Shown: positions 1 through 6,423 of the stretch, in pieces
Layout: the number at the start of each line of letters is the position of its first letter
How positions within the stretch are numbered: the stretch's first letter is position 1
Source of the DNA: Trachelipus rathkii
Taxonomy: Eukaryota > Arthropoda > Malacostraca > Isopoda > Trachelipodidae
Reading direction: 5' to 3'
NCBI GenBank assembly: GCA_015478945.1
Contig: JABUQX010038771.1
Coordinates: 10,001 to 20,357 of the forward strand
DNA length: 10,357 nucleotides
Position numbers and translations under genes: made by a program
The notes under the pieces: generated by a model
Seen by the model: only the letters and a program-made list of their open reading frames with translations
What the model was told of the DNA's origin: nothing
Databases searched by the model: none

Positions 1-115
1 ATTCTAAAACCGAAAAAGGGGATATGTGAATTTGGAACCAACAGATGGCTGTACATCGGATAGCTGTAAATATAAGTATCATAATTGCAAACATGCAATT
101 ACACAACTAAAATTA

Positions 116-707
<592 letters not shown>

Positions 708-2822
708 TCAAGGTCTTTGAGTTAAGGGAATGGGATGAGGAGGAGAATCATATGTGTCAGATTGATGTTCAGTAAAGTCTAAAGGTCGTAGCCGTCTAGG
801 TCGTATGTGAATAACGGAAGGTTCATGTCTAGGATTTAAGTCTAATGAAGGACGTAACGTAAGGGTCGTGAAATTGGTCGATGATTCATTAGTGCCTAAA
901 CTACTAGCCCTGGTATGGTTCAACCGTTTAAATATAATTACGAATAAAACACATGCAATTATGAAAAATACAGTAATAAACGAACTAGAAGCATAAGAGA
1001 CAGTGGGTAAGTAATTAAACACGGAAGCATGATGGTTCAATGATGAATTAATGTAATCTAGTTGACTATCCCAAACTATTTTAGGTGACTTGACAAAATA
1101 TGGAGTTTGGGTAAATGAATGATTTAAAAAGGAAAAAATTACAGGGACATCAATTATTGAGGAATTTATTAATTTTAGAGATTTCAATACATGAGAGGGA
1201 TTTATGAAGTGATATTGATTTGTAGTTAACGTACATCCTTGATTTAATATATATATATTGGATACAGCAAGTGTTGTTTTGATTAAAGGATGTAAACAAT
1301 TCAACTGAGCATCTACTGGGTCATTAAAGGAAATAATTATCTTAGAATGGGCTTGGATTGAATATGGTTCTTTAGTTAAATGATACTCATGATTACAATG
1401 TAAAGGAGTGTTATGCTTTAAGTCCATGAACGTGTTATTAGTATACAAAAACAATTCACATGATGGAGAAGTAAACGAACTCAGGGACTGAAACATAGGA
1501 CATATGGAATTATTTAGTACATGCAAACAGTGAGAAAATTGCACATTGGACATATAACTATATTTCATAATTTGTTTATTTGCGAAGAAAATGTTATATT
1601 TTGGTTTAAACACAATAAGAGAATGCCCGGAGTTAGTAGGGGTAGGAAAAGGAATCATGCGATAAGCGTTGTATACGTCATGATCAGAAAAAGGAATTAA
1701 AGGGACGATACTATAGGGAACAGTATCTAAAATAGTCCATGTGAAGGAAAGAAATTCGTAGAAATTTTCCGGAGAGAAAGGGATGATAGTATCCAAATGA
1801 GTTCCTTGTAGACTTTCTAGAATGAAGGGTTTTAAATTCAAGAAGGAGTATAATGTATAGGAAGTAGTCTTTTGATTTGCCAATAAATAAGCATCTAATA
1901 TATTATTTCTAAGTTCTAATAGATTTTGCATATATGTATTTAAAATCGAAAAGTAGGAATCTATCAAATTAATTGCATTAAAGAAGGAAAAAGCTAATTG
2001 GAGATTTTGGGTTTGATTTCTCAAATCATCTATTGATTGTGTCAAAGTGGAGAGGGAATTTGTATTAGATTTCAATTGGTCTCTAAACCTTAAAAACAGG
2101 GAATTTACATTATCTGATTGTTCAGACAATACTGCTATTTGTTTCTGTAATGATTGGACATCATCATCCATAGCAGTTCCAAATAAAGAACGAAGAAATT
2201 TCCCACCGACGTCAAGTAATCCACGACGTTTTCGGGAGGTAGAAGAAGAGGAAGAATAAGAATTTATCCAGGGATCATTCAAAAGAAAATTCAGTTGTTG
2301 CAAGGTATGAGAAGCATACCGATCTAAAATATCCATTTGATATACATAGATATGATTATTTTGATTCCACAAAGAACTATTGTAAGATATAGCAGAGAGG
2401 TAAGATTGACGTTTAAAGCGGTTTAAAGTATAAGTTCTTCTTTTAGGGATAGGAGTAGGAGGAAAATGATCAATAGAATTCAAAGGTCGCCAGGTATGTT
2501 CTTCTTTCGAATTAGGAATAGATGATTCAAAAGCGTATATTTTCTTTCTAAAGAAGGGTAAAAATGATTCGCATAAATTGGTGACATCAGTTTTGGAACT
2601 CAATAGTTGGGTGTAAATTTCTCTAGAATTCCTTAAATCTACTCTTAGATCTAAGTATCCAGAAATGAATTTGACATTGCTGTCAAAATCCATAATGAGT
2701 CCAGGGTTAATCATTATAGCATTTTCAGTTTTAGCATTAGAATAAGGAAAACTTAAACAAAAAGCAAAGCAAAAGCGAAGCATGATTAAATGGAATTGAG
2801 GAAGGATAGATAATGTCAACAT
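708..2822 (-). CDS. env: F-type envelope fusion glycoprotein (errantivirus Env / baculovirus F family)
   Basis: The product is a class-I-like membrane fusion protein for the particle surface. The open frame begins at 2900, but I place the start at 2822 because that ATG directly follows a strong splice acceptor and opens a hydrophobic signal peptide. A further Met at 2783 is an alternative start. Residues below are numbered from 2900. Signal peptide: about 27-57. A furin-type RKRR at 223-226 precedes a Gly-Leu-rich fusion peptide ending in LFGTAMDDD (219 onward to about 246), the signature of the baculovirus F family. A heptad-rich coiled coil spans about 245-340. Cys at 458, 467, 481, 502, 535 and 556 lie in the large subunit, and a lone Cys110 in the small subunit could link the two. 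Transmembrane segment: about 641-657, then a tail of about 70 residues. Several N-glycosylation sequons are present. The frame is intact, unlike pol. Family is assigned from motif memory, without a database search. Confidence 0.9.
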   Translation of the reverse strand: MLTLSILPQFHLIMLRFCFAFCLSFPYSNAKTENAIMINPGLIMDFDSNVKFISGYLDLRVDLRNSREIYTQLLSSKTDVTNLCESFLPFFRKKIYAFESSIPNSKEEHTWRPLNSIDHFPPTPIPKRRTYTLNRFKRQSYLSAISYNSSLWNQNNHIYVYQMDILDRYASHTLQQLNFLLNDPWINSYSSSSSTSRKRRGLLDVGGKFLRSLFGTAMDDDVQSLQKQIAVLSEQSDNVNSLFLRFRDQLKSNTNSLSTLTQSIDDLRNQTQNLQLAFSFFNAINLIDSYFSILNTYMQNLLELRNNILDAYLLANQKTTSYTLYSFLNLKPFILESLQGTHLDTIIPFSPENFYEFLSFTWTILDTVPYSIVPLIPFSDHDVYNAYRMIPFPTPTNSGHSLIVFKPKYNIFFANKQIMKYSYMSNVQFSHCLHVLNNSICPMFQSLSSFTSPSCELFLYTNNTFMDLKHNTPLHCNHEYHLTKEPYSIQAHSKIIISFNDPVDAQLNCLHPLIKTTLAVSNIYILNQGCTLTTNQYHFINPSHVLKSLKLINSSIIDVPVIFSFLNHSFTQTPYFVKSPKIVWDSQLDYINSSLNHHASVFNYLPTVSYASSSFITVFFIIACVLFVIIFKRLNHTRASSLGTNESSTNFTTLTLRPSLDLNPRHEPSVIHIRPRRLRPLDFTEHQSDTYDSPPHPIPLTQRP

Positions 2823-2850
2823 CTGAAAAGGAAGAACATAACAATTAAGA
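2823..2850 (-). promoter_or_regulatory. 3' splice acceptor directly upstream of the env ATG
   Basis: On the sense strand a pyrimidine run (TGTTCTTCCTTTT, 2838-2826) is followed by CAG (2825-2823) and then at once by the ATG at 2822. A branch-point-like TCTTAAT lies at 2850-2844, about 20-25 nt upstream of the AG. Errantivirus env genes are known to be expressed from a spliced subgenomic RNA, and this site fits that use. The donor would be in the leader or gag, outside the window. If the site is used, the first 26 codons of the longest env frame are intronic. Confidence 0.72.
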
Positions 2851-2944
2851 TAGATGAATAATTCATAACTATAATATATATAAACACAAAAAGCATACAT
2901 ATAACATCAATTAACTTTAAATGTAATGTAAACTTAGTTTAGTT

Positions 2945-3005
2945 TCATATTTTTTTTCTATTTTCTTTTATTTTTCATTTTTATTCTATTTTCTTCATTT
3001 TGTAA
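2945..3005 (-). other. A-rich, G-interspersed tract (sense strand)
   Basis: The plus strand reads almost only T and C with scattered A, so the transcript carries runs such as GAAAATAG and AAAAATGAAAAAT. It lies about 120 nt upstream of the env splice acceptor. It is interrupted by T on the sense strand, so it is not a clean polypurine tract. It could be an unstructured RNA stretch or simply low-complexity sequence. Confidence 0.5.
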
Positions 3006-3084
3006 AAAGGAAGGGTATAGTACCCAACATATAAAAGTATTAAAATACAACATATAAGAGTATACAGTATAACATATAATACAT

Positions 3085-3194
3085 AGGATATAACACTAAA
3101 AGGATATGTACTTAGGTGTAACTTATGTACTAAAAGTATAGGATATAATACTGTGTAGGATATATACTTAAGTGTAACTTACATACTAAAAGAT
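3085..3194. repeat. Imperfect tandem duplication, two units of 55 bp
   Basis: Unit 1 (3085-3139) and unit 2 (3140-3194) both begin AGGATATAA, continue with GGATAT followed by A/G-TACTTA, then GTGTAACTTA, and end TACTAAAAG. They differ at a handful of positions, so the duplication is not very recent. It lies in the non-coding pol-env junction. No function is evident from sequence alone. Confidence 0.85.
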
Positions 3195-3202
3195 CGAAAT
3201 CC

Positions 3203-3273
3203 CGCGCGCATAACACACGAAAGTTCGACGTACTTATTTACTATAAATTCAAAATCGCGCGTAGAACACACGA
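3203..3273. repeat. Pair of GC-rich 18-mers (CGCGCG...AACACACGA), period 53 bp
   Basis: The 18-mers at 3203-3220 and 3256-3273 share CGCGCG at the left and AACACACGA at the right and differ only in the three bases between. CGCGCG is rare in such AT-rich DNA. The 53-bp spacing nearly matches the 55-bp tandem unit just beside them, so they may be two further, diverged modules of the same array, or protein-binding sites. Function unknown. Confidence 0.7.
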
Positions 3274-3365
3274 TGTAGATTGATCTCTTAAAATTAGTTA
3301 TTTACACAATTTACAGATTCATACTTACTTCAAGGAACGTTGAATAAATATGAGATGAACACTAG

Positions 3366-3587
3366 TTATATATGTGTGTTCTTTGGGTAATAATTATATT
3401 GTTGATTTTGTATATGATTGAGATGGTTTATGTTTCTTGGTTTAGGAATAGCTCCAGTGCTGGCAAAATCCGTACCACTGGGTGTAGGATTGACAGTAGT
3501 GGAGGTAGTAGAAGTTTGAGGTAAAATATTAGAAGAAGGAGTTTGTACATCCGTTATAGGAGTAGAATGGAAAGGGTGTAAAATATT
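3366..3587 (-). pseudogene. Possible cut-off continuation of the integrase tail (about 73 codons, shifted frame)
   Basis: After the 671-codon integrase frame stops at 3554, a different minus-strand frame is open from 3587 to a TAA at 3368-3366. It encodes a Thr/Ser/Pro-rich peptide early on, then Asn/Gln/Tyr-rich, much like the tail just upstream and unlike the hydrophobic last residues of the listed frame. The simplest reading is a third indel between about 3587 and 3555. It has no conserved domain, so composition is the only support. Confidence 0.4.
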
Positions 3588-5569
3588 TCAGGATACATTC
3601 TTTGAGAATAGGTAGGAGTAGAATAATCAAGAACACTAGTGAATTTGGGTGAAAGCTTCGGAGGTAATTTAGGTGGAAGCTTAGGTGTCAATTCAGGAGG
3701 AATATTTCTTGATTTTAAAGGCAATGAAGGAGGAATGTCTCTTGACTTAAGAGGTAAGGCAGGAGGAATGTCTCTCGACTTCAGGGGTAATTCAGGAGGT
3801 GCTACTCTGGACACGTCTAAGGGAAACTGTCTAAATATGTCTGAAACAGATCTAGAACGAACATTAGGATTGGGAGTCCAGGAGATAGTACGCGGATCAA
3901 CTGAATGGAAAGAAGGTGATTCGGGATTAACTGGAGGAGGAGGTGACACTCGTCTCGCATGACTGCGAAGTCTCATAGGAGAATTGGCACGAGGACCTCT
4001 AAATTGTGGATGAGGACGGTAGGAAGGATCTATTCGTCTATCATCCTTAATAAAAGTTTCTTCAGGAGAAGAAGGAGAAGATTGGATGTTAGGATATTCA
4101 TCATAATATCTAATAGGGCTTCTAACACCTTGTTGTTGGTCAGGGGAAGACGGAGGACCACTACTATGAGTAGAAGAACGTCTAGAAAGAAGAGGAGAAC
4201 TATGCATAGAGCTCTGACCAGACAAATTAGGTTGAGAAAAAGGAGAAGAAAGCTGCGGAGAGCTATAAGAAATATTCTTTCGTAAAGAATGTGTTAAATA
4301 TGGATTAAAACTTCCATTTGGATCTTGTGCCAAAGATGAATCGGATGGAACTCTTTGGGTTGTTTGTTGATGGGGAGTATGATGAACTGGTCTTGGAGAA
4401 GACTGTACCGAAGGAGGTAACGAAGATTCAGGGGAGATAGGAGTTACATCTCTTTGATGCTGCTGTCCTCGGTATTGCTGTTGTTGTACTGGCGATAGCC
4501 GTTGTGGCACCTGGTGATGTTGTCGAACTCGGAGTTGTTGTTGTTGCACCTGGTGTTGTGGCTGGACCGGATGTTGCACTGCTTGTACTGGGGTTGGCAA
4601 CGTATATTGTAGATCATACTCATCATCATCATCGTTGTCTGAATGAGTATCAGAAGATGGGCCCCCTCCACGAGGACGAAGGCGTCGAGCAGGTGGAGGT
4701 TGGGGAGGCGGCTGGCGAAAACCACGCTGGACAGTTTTCGGGGGCAATGGAGGATTCCTTATAGGATCATAGGATTGCCAGCTGGACGAAAGATTATTGT
4801 CCATGGTTTTAACAATTGGCATGGGGAGAATTTTTAAATTGTCCACATGAGATTCAAATTCTCTATTTGTAACAAGACATCGTAAAAGATATTTGTTAAA
4901 TTTAAGAACATTAACAACTAAATAAGGACCGACCCATTTCTTGAACAGTTTCGGAGATAAGTGGGGAGGTTTTACAGCAAGTAAATAAACGTAATCGCCA
5001 ACACGTATAGGACGTATAGGAGCCTTTGAGTGTTGTTGTTGGGCGATTCTTAATGTTTCTTTTTCCAATTTTTGTCGAGCCAATTCGCGGATGGCAGCAG
5101 CTCTTTCAGCCATTTCCGCGTTAAAATCATATAGATGATCCTTTAAAGGCTGTGTTTTGTTAACAAAAGGAGAAACATAGTCAGGAAGGTCGTAGGGTAG
5201 CCTACGAACATAAAAATGGACCAGAAAATGAGGAGTATTTCCAATAGAAGAGTTATAAGTAGAGTTTAAGGAAATTTGTGCAAAGGCAATGTATTTTCCC
5301 CAATCGTCGTGCTGTGTGGAAACAAAATGACGCAAGTAATCCTCAATACGTCTATTTTCACGTTCCACAAGACTGTTACTTTGAGGATGTCTGACGGCGA
5401 TTGTGCGGTTTTTAATATTCCATGTTTTGCAAACTTCGTTGAAAAACTCTGACGTGAACTCGGCAGCTCGGTCCGTGATGAGGATTTCCGGTACGGAATG
5501 ATGTAAGATGACTCTGTTTAAAAGAGTTTCTGCAACAACTTTACCATCTCCTGAGAAGCTACAGGGCAT
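3554..5569 (-). CDS. pol: Pol 3' segment: integrase core (second Asp, Glu), GPY/F module and long disordered tail
   Basis: This inserts the DNA copy into the host genome. Numbering from the Met at 5569: the second catalytic Asp is in ITDRAAEF (D33) and the catalytic Glu in HPQSNSLVERE (E69), with 35 residues between them, the DD35E spacing of retroviral integrases. The core ends by about 150. A Lys/Arg/Glu-rich helix follows (150-180), then GDYVYL (191-196) and the KKWVGPY motif (210-216) of the GPY/F domain. From about 255 to the end there is only low-complexity Pro/Gln/Ser/Arg sequence, including a polyQ region, an acidic DNDDDD run and tandem PLKSRDIPP units. The Met is not a genuine start: it is an internal codon exposed by the frame break near 5550, and the gene continues from the preceding segment. 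Typical gypsy integrases end soon after GPY/F, so the tail is unusual. Confidence 0.9.
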   Translation of the reverse strand: MPCSFSGDGKVVAETLLNRVILHHSVPEILITDRAAEFTSEFFNEVCKTWNIKNRTIAVRHPQSNSLVERENRRIEDYLRHFVSTQHDDWGKYIAFAQISLNSTYNSSIGNTPHFLVHFYVRRLPYDLPDYVSPFVNKTQPLKDHLYDFNAEMAERAAAIRELARQKLEKETLRIAQQQHSKAPIRPIRVGDYVYLLAVKPPHLSPKLFKKWVGPYLVVNVLKFNKYLLRCLVTNREFESHVDNLKILPMPIVKTMDNNLSSSWQSYDPIRNPPLPPKTVQRGFRQPPPQPPPARRLRPRGGGPSSDTHSDNDDDDEYDLQYTLPTPVQAVQHPVQPQHQVQQQQLRVRQHHQVPQRLSPVQQQQYRGQQHQRDVTPISPESSLPPSVQSSPRPVHHTPHQQTTQRVPSDSSLAQDPNGSFNPYLTHSLRKNISYSSPQLSSPFSQPNLSGQSSMHSSPLLSRRSSTHSSGPPSSPDQQQGVRSPIRYYDEYPNIQSSPSSPEETFIKDDRRIDPSYRPHPQFRGPRANSPMRLRSHARRVSPPPPVNPESPSFHSVDPRTISWTPNPNVRSRSVSDIFRQFPLDVSRVAPPELPLKSRDIPPALPLKSRDIPPSLPLKSRNIPPELTPKLPPKLPPKLSPKFTSVLDYSTPTYSQRMYPEIFYTLSILLL
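3689..3787 (-). repeat. Three in-frame 33-bp repeats in the integrase tail (PLKSRDIPPxL)
   Basis: Three 11-residue units (3787-3755, 3754-3722, 3721-3689) read PLKSRDIPPAL, PLKSRDIPPSL and PLKSRNIPPEL, followed by shorter PKLPPKL-type repeats to about 3644. Being a multiple of three, unit changes keep the frame. The PxLPxK-like pattern resembles proline-rich ligand peptides (SH3-type), but binding is only a guess. Confidence 0.9.
4451..4585 (-). repeat. Gln/His/Val-rich low-complexity stretch in the integrase tail
   Basis: Codons 329-373 of the 3' pol segment are dominated by CAG/CAA (QQQQ twice) mixed with His, Val, Arg and Pro. The acidic DNDDDD run, coded by GAT repeats at about 4616-4640, lies just upstream in the protein. 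The sequence predicts no fold. The antisense open frames rich in Val or Arg across this region are its shadows. Confidence 0.85.
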
Positions 5570-5572
5570 ATT
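5518..5572 (-). other. Frame break 2 in pol, inside the integrase core
   Basis: The middle frame and the 3' frame are both open here. Homology crosses over at about 5545-5555, between the first and second catalytic Asp. The shift equals one missing base or two extra, the opposite sign of break 1, so it returns pol to its original frame. Confidence 0.85.
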
Positions 5573-6388
5573 TCACAATATCTAGTGAGCGCATCCTTGA
5601 AAACTAGGATGTATTTAGCGCCTGTAATTTTACATTTTGGAAGTGGACCTATAGTATCTAAATGTACTCTAGAAAAAGGATAGAAAGGTAAAGGATAGGA
5701 GTTGATAGCAACTGGATGAGGTTTGGAACCCTTGACTTCAAGACAAGAAGTACATTGTTTACAGAAGAAAGAAATAAAAGTAGATAGTCGAGGAAAGGTA
5801 TATCTTTCCCTTATACGGTATTCAGTGCGTTCGGCACCTGGATGTCCTGCAGAAAGTGTATTATGATTCAAAAATATAACAGTATATATGAGAGAATCTG
5901 GAACTTCAAGCAGATATTTGTTTTTAGGAGAAACCCAATAAAGTAAACCTTTGACTATAAGATGTGGGAGACAGCTGTCCGGGTTAGGAGAATTTTCAAT
6001 ATTGTTGATAATTTCCGATAGTCTAGGACAAGTACGCTGTTCCTGGAAAACAACATCATCTGTAAAAGTGTAAACTCTAGTGTCGGGAAAAGCTATTGGA
6101 ACAGGATTATGAACAAGAGCTATAGAAGGCTCTTCTGGAGGATTGTGAAACTTTGTAAACCGAATGGCAGAAGTTTTGTGATCAGGATCGTCTTCATTAG
6201 AAGAAGAAAGGTGTCCAGTGTCAGGAACTGGGTGACGACTAAGATAATCCGGAATAATATTCAGTTTACCCTCGATATGAACTATCTCTGGGTTGAAAGA
6301 CTGAATTTTGAGATTCCACCTTTCTAGACGACCAGCTAATTGTTTGTGCCTGAAAAGGTGTACTAAAGCGGAATGATCCGTATAAATT

Positions 6389-6423
6389 TTAAGAGGATAA
6401 CCAAATATAATAGTTAAATTTGG
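6389..6423 (-). other. Frame break 1 in pol, inside RNase H
   Basis: RNase H homology leaves the frame of the 5' segment and resumes in the next frame within these 35 bp; the most likely point is about 6400-6406. The shift equals one extra base or two missing bases. It removes the last part of RNase H and all of the integrase from the main Pol frame. No slippery heptamer or domain boundary is here, so a programmed event is unlikely. Confidence 0.85.

Larger units (their letters stand above)
2901..3365. other. Non-coding pol-env junction
   Basis: About 465 bp between the possible end of the pol tail and the env frame. It holds an A-rich sense-strand tract (about 2945-3005), two pairs of imperfect 53-55 bp-period repeats (3085-3273) and otherwise AT-rich sequence with stops in every frame. 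If env is spliced from the acceptor at 2823, this is intron sequence in the env message and 3' untranslated sequence in the genomic message. Confidence 0.6.
5518..6423 (-). pseudogene. pol: Pol middle segment: RNase H C-terminus, tether, integrase zinc-binding domain and first catalytic Asp, shifted frame
   Basis: This stretch of pol is open in a different frame from the segments on both sides and has no ATG at its beginning. It starts with the remainder of RNase H: TDHSAL near 6380-6365, containing an RNase H catalytic Asp, then LAGRLERW and IPDYLSR, the usual end of a gypsy RNase H. A tether follows, then the integrase HHCC zinc-binding motif: His pair in HNTLSAGH (about 5865-5842) and Cys pair within CKQCTSC (about 5763-5743). 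HLDTIGP carries the first Asp of the catalytic triad (codon 5658-5656). The reading breaks off near 5550 and runs out at the stop at 5518. Every expected motif is present, which indicates a recent break and not long decay. A sequencing indel could give the same picture. Confidence 0.9.

Noticed and set aside
2823..2900. First 26 codons of the longest env frame as part of Env
   Set aside because: They precede the splice acceptor and the better signal peptide, and are rich in Tyr/Ile/Leu coded by AT-rich DNA.
2945..3005. Central polypurine tract
   Set aside because: The sense strand has T at regular intervals, so it is A-rich and not an uninterrupted purine run.
3085..3273. CRISPR-like array
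   Set aside because: There are only two diverged copies of each unit, no constant repeat with unique spacers, and a eukaryotic retroelement setting.
3959..4285. Plus-strand Arg-rich 108-codon frame and neighbouring plus-strand frames at 3639-3962, 4504-4764 and 4643-4837
   Set aside because: They are antisense shadows of the Pro/Ser/Gln-rich integrase tail; their composition follows from its codons.
4444..4725. Minus-strand 93-codon frame inside the integrase tail
   Set aside because: It is an alternative frame of low-complexity CAA/GAT-rich DNA with no domain and no start context.
6389..6423. Break 1 as a programmed frameshift
   Set aside because: It falls inside a folded RNase H domain, with no canonical slippery heptamer of the needed direction and no obvious downstream structure; no known gypsy element frameshifts here.
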